Origin: Ichthyophonus hoferi
Lineage: Eukaryota; Opisthokonta; Ichthyosporea; Ichthyophonida; Ichthyophonidae
Length of the DNA stretch: 34,915 nucleotides
Reading direction: 5' to 3'
NCBI GenBank assembly: GCA_002751075.1
Contig: NAOQ01000393.1
Span: 16,899-51,813 of the forward strand
The notes beneath the pieces are model-generated. The model saw only the letters and a program-made list of their open reading frames with translations. It was not told where the DNA came from and did not search any database. Positions within the stretch are counted from its first letter, which is position 1, and each line of letters opens with the position of its first letter. Made by a program: the position numbers and the translations under genes. Below, in pieces: positions 22,041 to 33,590 of the stretch.

Positions 22041-25000
22041 AGAGGACTATTAGGGTTCTGTGCTCTACCTGTTGTATCTGCAGCAGGTCGGATAATAATC
22101 CTTTAGTATTACTCTCAGCCAAGGCCATAGCTGCCTTAAGATCGTCCTCTCCATGTTCCTTAAAGGCAGGGAAGGCTACAGGCTACACGTAGATAAGGGA
22201 AAGATTATAGGTTAAAAGGTAGATAGACAGTACTGGTAAGGTCGTCTAAGAAGTAATATATATATATAGTACAGAGATCGAGTGTGGATGATATTAAAGT
22301 AATATAGTAATATAGCGGTATAGGACTCAGGATAAAGACGCAGATAATATAAAATAGTAAAATAGTTAGACTTTCTTGTAATTAATACTTCTACCGGAAA
22401 TGATTTCTAGATAAAGTTTTGTGATGGTATCACACTATATATATATATACCTACACATATACACCTATACATATATGCATCAAGAACATACCTGTGCAAA
22501 CTTATTGCTGATATTGACGGCCTTCTGCAAGCGAATACGTGATTCCATCAAGTTGTCCCATAGTTTCTGTGTCATTCATTATAGCCGTTAGTATACAGCC
22601 TCTTACAACTATTTTCTTACCTCCTTTTATACCCTGCTATATACTATCTATGGGCGTCATCCGCCTGCGGCCATGACATATATATACACTGTACACTAGT
22701 TAGTAGAAGGAGGAGAGTACAAAGAAATGATGGGAGCAATAGGTGGCAAAGGAAGGCAAATTAAAGACTTTTCATACCACATTATACTATATAACCATAT
22801 CTGCACACACACAAAGATTTAATATTTAATAACGATGGTTCATTAATTATTGGAAGGGCGAAGATGCAAGGCAACCCAAAACATTTTCACATAGCATGAT
22901 AATATATAGCTGTATACACATACACATACACGCTACACACACGTCTATACATATTATATGATGTAGAAGGTGCATTCTACTGATATTTAACATACCAGTT
23001 GGGCTTTAACATGCTCTCCCTTTTGAACCTCTTCTCTGACATCTACTTTGCTAAATGCCTGGATTCCCTCACTGCACATTGCACGGTTTGTTAGACAACA
23101 AAAGCATAGCAATACAACAACAACAGCAATACGGGTTATGAAAAAAGAAAGACAGAGTATGTATAGTAATATATATATGGTTGATTTACTATAGAAGTTA
23201 ATATCAATACAGCATGTGCACTATATGGGTGTTTCATATATAAATGCGACCAAACGTATAAAATAATAATAAAAAGGTGGGAGAAAAGCAGAGACAGAGA
23301 AAGAAACACACTTTTCCTCATGTTGCAACCTTTCAAACTCGGCCATAAGTTTCATTTCTTCTTCATCCATTTCCTCTCCCTCTCCCTCTCCCTCTCCCTC
23401 TTCCTCTTCCTCTTCTACCTCTCCATCATCCTCACTCTCTTCATCTCCCTCACCTATCTCTACCTCTTCGTCGCTGTCATATTCCTCTCCCTCTCCCTCC
23501 TGTTCACTGGTCTGTTGTATTGAATCGGAAAACACATCAGTATATAGTAAGTAAATGGTTACTATATGTTCTATATACATACACACATAATTGTATGTGA
23601 TAGTCTTTTATATAAATGACTTGACGGGTATATAGAAACGAAAGGAATATTTGTTAATAGGACCAAGACAGCACTAAAATATAAAAGCAAATATATTTAA
23701 AAAAATAAAAGTCACATACATACAACCTCTAGAATAAACGTATAACATTATATACGTTTTAAAAAAACCGAAATATACAAACATACCCTAAGAACCATAA
23801 GCAAACTAACTATTTCTATCTCTAATCGTATAAAAAACTATCATTTGACAAGCAAATACATATAGCATATAGGAAAGTGTTTAAGAGATGTTGCAATATC
23901 ATAACACAAATGATTATTTTTCAGACTAGAGTTCGTTTATTGCTGCAGCTAATATACCCTGATACATACATACATAATCAGAAAAGGTATATATGTAATA
24001 GACATATCACACACTTACACTCTCAACCTCAGCCTCCACTCCCTCCTCCTCACCCTCTATCTCCTCATCCTCCTCATCTCCCTCCTTGTCGCTAGCTACC
24101 TCCTCATCTTCCCATTGGTCAGCCATTGACTTTCTGCTCACTTTCACACCTGAATATTTTGGGTCATCATCTTCAACTCCCTGCTGACGTCTAAGGGCAC
24201 TTGGCTATAGAACATGGGGATAGAGATATATGTTAGTATAGGTTATTGTGGCGTATAATATGCTTAAATATACTAGGATAAACAAGATAGCAATAAAGGT
24301 ATAGGGTAGTGTAGGCTATTTTAGAGCATAATAAGCTATTGTAGTGTATAATGGAATTAAATAGACTGGGGCATAAAATATAGTGAGAAAGATATAGGTT
24401 AGTTTAAATTACCATAGGTTATTGCAGTAAGTAGTATGGGTACATACATAACGGTAAAGAATACAGTGAGAAAGATATAGGCTAGTATAGATTATTGTAG
24501 GTAAATTATGTCTGCCAACTCGTGAACTACCTACCTCCATATCCACATCAAACTCGTCATATATGAAGTCCCCCATATCTTTCCTGCCCACGGTAGATGC
24601 ATCAGGGTCTTCATCCATGTCTGTGTGATAGTGTTGACTTATTTGGTACACGTCCCAAGAATACATACAAGAAATAATACTAGACATGCGTTATAACAAC
24701 ACATTAACATGTACATAACTCTCGGTATATGTATTGTAATATAGGTGTTAACAAGGGTAAGAGTGTATATCTACAACCAGATGGTAATACAATAACTTCA
24801 GAAATATGCATAGCAGTTAAATCCCTTTCTTATTTCTGAAAAAGAAATACCACCTCCGCGACTAGTTACGGAACACACTTTATATGCACTTTTCCTCTTT
24901 GCTTAATATGATCGAATTACTATTACTGATATATTACTAAAGAAAAGCTCTCCTGAAAGAAAAAAATGACACAACAATAAAGGCACCAAGCAATGAAGTA

Positions 25001-25103
25001 TAAGCATGAGGAATAAAAAGAGAAGCTAACCAGCTACAGGGGTAGGGTTAGACAGGGCCGCTATACGGTCAGCGAGGGGGATCCTTCTCTTCTTGCCATC
25101 CAT
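19937..25103 (-). CDS. AATF: Apoptosis-antagonizing transcription factor (AATF/Che-1/Bfr2), complete
   Basis: Thirteen minus-strand exons: 25031-25103, 24535-24620, 24019-24204, 23312-23511, 22996-23071, 22492-22566, 22069-22182, 21746-21864, 21181-21283, 20951-21031, 20707-20754, 20223-20434 and 19937-20048. All phases match, giving 1,485 nt and 494 residues (human AATF is about 560). It starts [17 protein letters not shown]. Exons 3-4 form a long Asp/Glu tract (about residues 54-181). The AATF-Che1 domain follows ([31 protein letters not shown], then [11 protein letters not shown] and [17 protein letters not shown]). The C-terminal TRAUB domain is clear: [35 protein letters not shown] and [11 protein letters not shown]. 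In the family it is a nucleolar factor of the small-subunit processome (with NGDN and NOL10 in animals), with added roles in transcription and apoptosis. Nothing is missing. Confidence 0.95.
23355..23415. repeat. Coding purine repeat in AATF exon 4
   Basis: The plus strand reads ctcttcctcttcc and tctccctctccctc repeats. On the minus strand this codes an alternating Glu/Gly-rich run within the AATF acidic region. It is a likely site of length variation. Confidence 0.85.
24380..24500. repeat. Diverged direct repeat in AATF intron 2
   Basis: agtgagaaagatatagg(t/c)tag followed by similar sequence occurs near 24382 and again near 24466, with related 'ggttattg' segments further upstream in the same intron (about 24240-24340). 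Confidence 0.65.
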
Positions 25104-25648
25104 GTTTATAGGTCGATAGTGTATATACAGAAAGGGTGTTAAATAATGAAAGATTAGTTAATATTATAACACAGGGCAGGGGGAGATACATAAACTATTA
25201 CAATAAGATTATCCAATATATATATATATATAATATAATGTAACACTATATAAATATAAATATAGATATATATGTATGTGTAGCGTATACAATCTATAAT
25301 AGATATGCACGTGTACAATGGATTCCTAGCTTAAGCATTTTCTGCATGATATTTGCATTAAATATTTATATTTATTGTTGTTGATTATTGCCTAAAACCA
25401 TCTTACGCCCGCCTACTAATTGGAGAATTAGCACCTACATCCCCCTACTGATTGGGGGATTAGAAAGAAAATATTTAAAATGATCTCCCACAGCGGCTCA
25501 ATTTTAATCTGTCAAACAAAATAATCCTTACTAGCAATAAAACAACAGATTGTAAATAATATAAAACCACAGAATTTATACACTAAAATCGTGTTAAAGT
25601 AGTGCTAAAGTGGTGTTAAAATAGTGTTGATTTACATATAATAGAAAC
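25104..25648. promoter_or_regulatory. Divergent promoter region of AATF and prephenate dehydratase
   Basis: 545 bp lie between opposed ATGs. A direct repeat ctacta/gattgg.g.attag occurs at 25413-25431 and 25445-25463 (32-bp spacing), each copy with an ATTGG (inverted CCAAT) core. It sits beside the only GC-richer segment (acgcccgcctac). Closer to the plus-strand ATG, three or four copies of a gtgttaaa-type 12-14-mer lie at about 25591-25628. The reading as a shared CCAAT promoter is inferred. Confidence 0.45.
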
Positions 25649-28600
25649 ATGGCAACATTATATAGCGACAGGATTGCTTTTCAAGGCAGTCTAGGGGCCT
25701 ATTCTCACTTGGCATGCAAGAGAGAGTTTCCGAGGTACTGAGAATAATATTATTATGGGTGATATGTTTAGGTGTATGAATGGGTAGTTGTGCATGCGTG
25801 TGTATTTTTCTACATGTAATTAGAATAGGCGAGGGATAGTAGTAGATATTTGATTAATATTAATTAATATGAGTTAATGCAAGCAGACGCACATATACAT
25901 GCTACTCAACCACAAATTTAGTTACAGTAACACAGCAACGACATTCCCCTTTTCCCCACTTTAAAAAATAACTTTCAATGCATTTTAATGTTTTTTATTG
26001 ACTAGTAATTATAGAATATCTTGACATCTCTACCCCTCATGTTTTCCAACTATTCCTAATTGCCCGTACATCCCCAAAACTTCACTAAAATCTCCCTAAT
26101 TATCTCTTCCTCTCCTTCTTTCTCTCTCTGTTTGTCACTCTCGTCTGTCTCTTCCTGTTTATTTTTTAGTATGACTCTTATGGAAAAGGAAAGTTTTTCA
26201 GCTGCCATGTCTGCTGTTAAAAATGGAGAGGTGAAATACGCCATGATTCCCATAGAAAATTCACAGGCGGGTACGTGGTGTTGAATGAAGTAATTGCATA
26301 TAGCTACTGTACAAAACGTTAATACAGCTTTGATAGGAGTATGAGTTGATCGTAGAATGTGTGCAATTTAAGGTCTTTTTTAATGATGAATTTCTTTTTG
26401 GTATTTGATAATATGGGTTCGTAATTAAAATGCATAACAGAGTTATTTGTCTATACATAGCAATTCATTACAGAGAATGGTGCCAATTGAAGTTTTTTTA
26501 CCATTTTTTGTTACTTTTTTACCATTTTAGAATACTGTGAAAGTATGCATTCCATAAAAAGACCATATAATAAAATTAAATTATAAAATATATAACTTTT
26601 ATTAAAAATATTCTATTGGGGAGTACCTGCCGCGTAGAAGTGGTGCATCAATTACTAAAGGTCAGTAATAACTACAACATGAAATTAAAACAATAAAATA
26701 TAATATTTTTTAATAAAAATATTTTATTGATGATTGCAGGTCGCGTAGAGGAGGTGCACCAATTACTCAAAGACAGTAAGCTACATATAGTTGCAGAGTA
26801 TTTTTCAAGAATTGAACACTGTCTGTTAGCTCTAAAGGTTGTAGTATGTCTATAATTTTAATGGCATAGACCAGTTTCTTTTTTTATTTGTTGATTTGCT
26901 TTTTGTTTAGTATTTTTGATGGCAGAGTTTCTTGAGGGGGTCATATATATTAATATTATTATGTCTTGTTATATATTTGTTTTTAAAACATGCATTTCTC
27001 TCATCCTGTTTATCCTCATATATGTTTTTACACGGGATATAGGTTGAAACGAAGCACCAAGGGAATAAAAACAAAGCATTACTCATAATCTTACAATACA
27101 GACACCTTAGCATGCATACCAGCCAACCAACTAATTAACTAATCAACCAATCAACCCACCTTATTATAGTCAATCATACTTAGTTATCCATCATAAGGAG
27201 CCATTATTTTACCCTGACAATCAGGTCCATCGTGCATTGCACTCACCCCTTCCCCTTTCCAATTCACACCTATTATTTTAGAATGCTTCACCCAGTGATA
27301 TCCAATATGTATATAGCCACCCACAGGCCTTAGCGCAATGTAAGGATTATATACAGTCTCATGGCTACAAGTCAGTTGCCTATGGCGACACCGCCGGTAT
27401 GTATGTATATATGTTTTTTGATTCTATTATATATATAGGTAGGCTTATTGTATTGTGTTGCATTGTACAGTATAGTATTGTATTATATTGTATTATATGA
27501 TATTATGATTGTTGTACTGTATTCTGGTTGATACTATATTGCATCCTATCCTATCATGCGTAACGTTACATCTACAATAACAATTTTATGAAGCAATGAC
27601 TACAACAAAAGTGGTAGTAGAAGCTAATCATACAAGCATTTTATATTTTAAAATAATACACCACATATACGTATCCATAAAACCCGTATAGCCAATAAAC
27701 TGCATCTATAGTTTCTTTTAAATTTATCCTATCAGTGCTATTAAACTGATCGTTAATACTATTATTACCAAGGCTACCATTCTATGTATATTAATTACTA
27801 CTACTGTACTACTGTTAGTATTATTGGGGATATCATAATTATTACTGCTGTCAATTGTCAAATATAGCCACATATATACAACATAGCCAAAGTAACTATA
27901 GCTATGGTTATTTAATTATTTAATTATGGGTTCTGAACTATTCTATATATAAAATGTTACACTTAGGGAGTATAAAAAGATTCTCTCTGAGACAGATTGT
28001 GGTCCCTTAATGTATGGGTAAGATAATTAACACATAGGCTAAAATCAACGGTTATTGGGTATGTTTATATCTTTATAACCGATTTCAAAGCAAAGTAAAT
28101 AAGTAGCTGTCAATCAAATCTCATAACCTTTTAATTAAATTTGTATTTTCATGGCAACAGACAAGCAATCAAATCTCACAACGTTTTAATTAAAGTTTTG
28201 TTTCCACGGTAACAGGCTGTGCCAAATTAATCTCTGAGGGGGCTGACTCCACTAAGGCAGCTATTGCCTCCACTTTGGCTGCTGATCTGTACGGACTTAA
28301 TATTATTCAAAGTAGGCGACTATATATATGTATATATGTATATATGTATGCAGATACGTTTGGTTAGTTTATGGTACTAGAATTAAATGTATGTCTTCAT
28401 AAAATAGAGCTGTTGTACTGGAGAGTTTGTTTTTAATAAAAGAAATATCGGTTCACAATACCCGTGATGTCTATTTAATAGCTTATAAGGATTACATTTG
28501 GTATTATTAAGGTTTCCTAAACCATCCTTTTTGTGCCTTTTGAATAGATAATGTATTTAAGCTATGTAATAGCTAGAAAGCATTATGTTATTGGTTTATA

Positions 28601-31218
28601 GTTATTATGTCACTATATTGTAGTTATTACCTCACCCAATTTTGAATAGCAATCGACAAAGGGAAGCAGAGAATAAAAATTAAAATTAAAGATGCTTATT
28701 GATTTATCACTGTAGAATCACGAGTGTAGTGTCAGTCCTAGAGATCTTACATAGTCTCATAATATAACGTACTACGTGTGCTATATGAATAGGCTACTTT
28801 GCAACCTAATAATTATTTATTTATTTATTTAAGTTAGTATGAAAACTATTTTTCCCAAGTTATATATGTAGTTATATTTGATAAAAAATGGTGTAGACAG
28901 TGTAAAACTATAATTGTGTATTAACTATGATACTGTTACAGAGAATATTGAAGATGCTAAAGACAACACTACTCGCTTTGTTCTCTTTTCCACTGAGCTG
29001 AACATTACCCCAATATCACAAAGGGTATGAAATTATATTTTTAATGTAATATATAATATAATATAATACAATATAATATAATGCAACATAATCTAATACA
29101 ATATAATCTAATACAATACAATCTAATACAATTCAATATAATATAATATAATATAATATAATATAATATAATATAATAGAAAGATGGTTGACTCAGCGAT
29201 GCGGTTGTGCTGGTTTTCCTTTTATAATTATATATGTATGATATTATAATTATGTAATATATAGCCATTAGGAACCCCATGCTTTTTATGTCTAAAAGTA
29301 TCTCTTGGGTCTTATGGAGCTTGATTTTATTTATTCACTCATCCAGTATAACATAACTTAATCTCATTTTTTAATTTTATATAAATATTTTTTTTTTTGT
29401 GTCTTATAAATCAATATAAACTGATTTTTGTACAGTACACAATGCTCTTATTGTATATTGACGTATATGTATGTAGAGTGGGGCAGGGTAGAGTAAAGTG
29501 GAGTTTTATACCTGTATTATGTCAAATATTTTAAATCCTTTATGATTAAATATTTTGGCATGATTGTATTGGTAGTATAATGGTTATGTTAGCTTTAGTT
29601 TGCATGTCTCTATGAAGAGAACAACAAGTAATTGATGTTTTCTTACAGTCCTGTATCACAAGCATAATGTTATGGATAAAGAAGGGAGTGGTGGGTGCCT
29701 TAGGAAAGGTAGTTACACTTATAACTTCCTCTAAGCATTCCTATTTCTATCTCTTTTTATTTTTTCATTTTTCATTAGTCTTCTCTTTCTTTTTCCTTAT
29801 TTTTGTTTTGTTGAATATTTGTTCTACCTTTATATCATTTATGTTTGCCACTTACCTTATTGCCTTGATTGTTACCGTTTAAAAATAAAAAGGCAAATCT
29901 AATAAAGAAACGTGAAGGCTATACCCCGAGAATACTTAATAATATCGTACCATTATGGCTTATATTTATTTTATTGTATGGAAAACAATAGTGATTTATT
30001 ACAATACAGTTATCATAGTATGCTACCATACGATATGATATAATGCGATACACTGTGATATGACATGGTATAATATAATTCTTGGTGATAAAAGACTAGG
30101 TAGTACATGCTTTCAACTAGCATATTATTTTAGCTACCATTGGATGATTATTTTGTAATATTGATGGGCCTCTGTAAACCTCTGTAAACCTCTGTAAACC
30201 TCTGTAAACCTCTGTAAACTCCTGTTTTTATGATAGCTAACCCTATTCCTCTGTCTAATAACCAGATATTGGGAGTGTTTGGGAGAGATAATATTGATAT
30301 TATTAAGTTGGAGACCTATACTGAATCTGCAGTGTTTTGCCCCGCCCAGGTATTCTACTTCCGTTCTGTCCTACATTAGTTATTTCTTAATTAATAGTAA
30401 TTATCTCTAAATTAATGGTAATTATTTCGTAATTAATAGTAATTATTATCTGATTATATTCTCCACCTTCACTACACCCATAAATTTGTTCCAAATTTCT
30501 AACTAGGTTTTCAGTGTGCTTTTTATCACTTAAATGGGCTTTATTTATTTATTTCTCTTTATTTACATCAATCAATGTTATAAATATTACTCCATCTCTT
30601 ACAGACCAGCTCTCCTCTGTACATATTATAGTTAATTTGGTTATTTGGTTTGTTGTGTTTTGTAAAGTGTTGTATACAACGTTGTCTATATTGCTATCCA
30701 TTACCCATTATGATAGCTAATTAATATAATTAACACAATTAAGGTAAATACTTATAGCAAATCACTGCATAACGTGTGCCATGTCACACTGCTTATTTTT
30801 GAAGGCATGGATCTTGACCTCATAATCCTATAGCTACAAGCAGCTATTTTTGTAGTATCACAGACGACTGCAAGCAACCTTAGTCATCATATATATATAT
30901 ATATTGTTAGCTTCGCTCCTTCAACATATTAGATATTGATTTTAAGGGAGCTCACGTTCATTGATATATTTCACATGTGCTTTCAATTTATTCTTTTTTT
31001 TTACTACATGGTTCTAAAGCTAATATACTATTACGATGTTTTTAGTTACTATCTAACCCCCTTTTTATTAATTTTTATAATAGGTTTATATAGAAGTGTT
31101 GATGCATACGGAGTCGTGGCCCTATAAGAAAGCCATGGCTGAAATTGAACTATACGTTGAAGACATCTACTTGATTGGTTGCTATTATGCGAATGAATTT
31201 CGGTCTACCACACAGTAA
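25649..31218 (+). CDS. Prephenate dehydratase with C-terminal ACT domain, complete
   Basis: Nine plus-strand exons: 25649-25734, 26170-26270, 26740-26837 (or to 26843), 27282-27396, 28216-28311, 28942-29024, 29649-29708, 30266-30349 and 31084-31218. All phases match, giving 285 residues (287 with the stronger GTATGT donor of exon 3). The enzyme converts prephenate to phenylpyruvate, the last committed step to phenylalanine. Visible motifs: RIAFQGSLGAYSHLA (residues 8-22), MIPIENSQAGRVEEVHQLL (54-72), EHCLLAL (88-94), YSHPQALAQC (106-115), TKAAIASTLAADLYG (146-160) and the catalytic NTTRF (174-178, Thr176). The ACT regulatory domain follows, with GVVGALGKILGVFGRDNI, but LETYTES replaces the usual ESRP phenylalanine-binding motif. 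There is no transit peptide, so it is probably cytosolic. There is no fused chorismate mutase or dehydrogenase. It is intact and spliceosomal, hence nuclear rather than bacterial contamination. Confidence 0.93.
26562..26785 (+). repeat. Tandem duplication (111-bp offset) of the start of dehydratase exon 3
   Basis: The segment around 26594-26668 (cgcgtagaagtggtgcatca at 26631) matches 26712-26785 (cgcgtagaggaggtgcacca at 26742), and the AT-rich flank is duplicated too. The upstream copy still reads like the exon (RVEVVHQLLK) but its acceptor region reads acctgc where the functional copy has ttgcag, so it should be skipped. Confidence 0.85.
27432..27515. repeat. TATTG/TATTA pentamer low-complexity tract (intron 4)
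   Basis: Imperfect repeats of tattgtattg and tattatattg type. Similar pentamer tracts occur at 29049-29176 and 33940-34060. Confidence 0.75.
27905..28006 (+). repeat. Short dispersed repeat, copy 1
   Basis: Core atgggttctgaactattct, then atatataaaatg, ...gtataaaaagattct, ...tctgagacagattg. It lies in intron 4 of the dehydratase gene. Related copies lie at 31370-31485 and 33478-33590. Confidence 0.8.
28111..28215 (+). repeat. 55-bp tandem duplication of the exon 5 splice acceptor
   Basis: caatcaaatctca...ggcaacag (28111-28160) is repeated as caatcaaatctca...ggtaacag (28166-28215), roughly 80% identical. Both copies end in a plausible AG acceptor. The second is the one that keeps frame into exon 5; use of the first would add 55 nt and an early stop. 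Confidence 0.88.
29049..29176. repeat. AATAT pentamer tract (dehydratase intron 6)
   Basis: Tandem aatat/aatac/aatct pentamers run for about 130 bases, starting 25 bases after the exon 6 donor. Simple repeat. Confidence 0.85.
30171..30219. repeat. 10-bp minisatellite, five units
   Basis: Five uninterrupted copies of tctgtaaacc (the last ends in t) lie in dehydratase intron 7, about 45 bases before the exon 8 acceptor. Confidence 0.95.
30380..30441. repeat. Three copies of a 21-bp unit
   Basis: ttatttcttaattaatagta-type units repeated three times just after exon 8, in intron 8. Confidence 0.85.
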
Positions 31219-31369
31219 GAAGTACTATTGTATATATGCCAGCGTTGCTAAATGTATAGCATATATATTTTGATTTAGATAAATTATAGTATTGATCATT
31301 ATCTTGGTTGCACGAAGAGGTTTTTAAATATAACCACATATCCAGTGTATCCTAAGCAATTATAGTTAT

Positions 31370-31485
31370 AATTATCTAACTCTTAATGCTGGGTTCTTAA
31401 ATATTCTATATATAAAATGATGTATTTAAGAAGTATAAAAATATTCTGTCTGAGACAAAGTTGGGAATCTTAATTCTATAGTGAT
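31370..31485 (+). repeat. Short dispersed repeat, copy 2
   Basis: Core tgctgggttcttaaatattc, then tatatataaaatgatg, ...agtataaaaatattctgtct, gagacaaagttggga. It is in the same order and spacing as copy 1. It lies about 150 bp past the dehydratase stop codon. Confidence 0.8.
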
Positions 31486-33477
31486 ACCGAATAAGAGCTA
31501 CACAGTTTTTACCTTAAAGTCTCTGTTTGCTATAGTTGGCTGCCATCCTGAACGTGGGTGCGATAATTACTATGCAGGTTGGCATTGGCACATCACCTAA
31601 GTGATAATAAGAGGGAGCCAAGAATATCTCTAGGTAAAGCTTACAAATGAGGATATTAACAAAGGACACTTCACAGTAGTTTTTGTTTTAGAGTTATTTT
31701 CTGCAAAACAAATGCGGGGAGTATGTAGAATTAGTGGTACCATAATGTAAGGAGTAGGACAGGCGATTTTAACACCGAATTACTGTATTACTGGCGCTTG
31801 TGAGAGGGTGGGGTTGAAGGAGGGTTTAATTGAGACACAGAAAGGAAAAAAGGAGATAAATAAATGAAATGCAAAATAGCATTTGCAATAATATATTTAG
31901 GTAATTTAATGTGCGATTTACCTGCGTGTATTATGTATAAAATAAAATAGTAATAATAAAATAGCGGTAAACAACAAAAGAAAAATAGTATACTTGTATT
32001 AATAGCTAATAGAGGTGTATTACGGAATCTGGCCATTGAATATTTATCAATCGGTTGATATGGTTTTTTATTTTTTCAATATCTTCACAATGACGTTATT
32101 AAAAAATTGCCCCAATTTACTATTAGCGGTTTTGACTTTTAAGAAATTGGCCCGGGAAAACTTAGATGAAGAAAGGATTATTTGATTTGATTGAAGAATA
32201 TCATCGGCTATTATAACCTGTAACCCATTATGGGCAGGAGAGTATGTTGCATATATACTATATGGGAAATATTAAAGAATATATGAATATGTAATCAATA
32301 GAGTGCTAGTATTGTACAATACTATAAGTTCTCAGTACTGTTAAATTTTAAATTTTAAGATGTATATTTATCTACTTTGTAAGTGTAGGCAATTATGTGT
32401 GTTATTATTAAAATCCTTCTTTTCAAGCCTGTAGCACTTTCTTCTTGTACGATCTCTAGAAAAGGACTTACTGCAATTTTTGGAGACACTCTCAAGACTC
32501 AATCTCTGTTTCCTGCAAATAGGTTGATTGACAGTTATATAGCTTTTATTTATCTTTGCAGTGCATTAGAAAGATGAATATTCATTATGCTTGCAGTTTT
32601 TAGGTGGTTTGCATAGTGTGACTATAGCATCTTTTTAAAACATCCTTTGATTAAGACAACATTGAGAATAGTTCGAACTTGTCAATTTTAATAAAAACGA
32701 ATGGATTCTAAAATGATAAGGGCCACATCATAATTACTAAAGCACGTTTAGCACTGATTTTTGTTTACAGTACTAATTTGCAATATATTTTATACAGTTT
32801 GTATAATAAATGATGCATGATGTTGTGCTACTATGGCTAATTAATGAGAGTTCAGGTGTGGTCCAGTTGATTGAGTGTAAGAGTCCGATATGAAGTGAAA
32901 GCGCAGCATTTATGTTATTTTATATAACTTAAACTAGTATATTATCTATTATAATATATATACAGAAATTGCTTTATTTAACTTTACTTATCATTAGGCA
33001 TAAATCTTGCTTGCTGAAATGGACAAGTTATTCAGTAGTTTTCATTTATGTAAAGCAATAACGTATCTTAATTGTAAAAGTTTTGGAATTTTAGAATGTT
33101 TTCTGTATGAGTATTACGGACACACATTATTCTAACTTGGAATCATGCCAAAATAAAAATTACCATACTAATTTTCTATATTAATTAAGTGATTATTTGC
33201 ATACACTTGTATTAAAAACCCATAAATCTACACAGGTCAATAAATCCAGACGCTTCTCAAACTTGTCTTTTCTTGCTGTGATTTTTATTTTCATTTTTTT
33301 GATTCTTTACACATTCCCTTTTTTAATATTATTCTTTCCTATTTTTTGTTTTATTTATAACAAACAAATTATGGATTCCAGCTGGTGTAGTATTTATATC
33401 ATCCGTGCTCAGGATGGCAGTAAACTAATGCAAGCAAAACACTTTGGATAAAAATGGTATTGCCATTATTCAGTATC

Positions 33478-33590
33478 ACTACAGAATCAAAATCCCCAAT
33501 CTGTCTCAGACAGAGCGTCATTATATATTCTAAATATAGCACTTTATATATAAAATACTTCAGAACCCAGCATTAATTAATTACATAATT
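33478..33590 (-). repeat. Short dispersed repeat, copy 3 (inverted)
   Basis: Read on the minus strand: aatgctgggttctgaagtat, tttatatataaagtg, ...ctctgtctgagacagattggg. It contains the full palindrome ctgtctcagacag on the plus strand. Confidence 0.8.

Noticed and set aside
23320-23523. Plus-strand Leu/Ser/Phe-rich ORF opposite the AATF acidic exon
   Set aside because: Antisense shadow of the Glu/Asp-coding repeat in AATF exon 4.
29041-29280. Minus-strand ORF of Tyr/Ile/Leu repeats
   Set aside because: It is the translation of the AATAT pentamer tract.
31788-32036. Minus-strand ORF rich in Phe/Tyr/Ile
   Set aside because: Composition follows from A/T runs; no recognised motif or matching splice phase.
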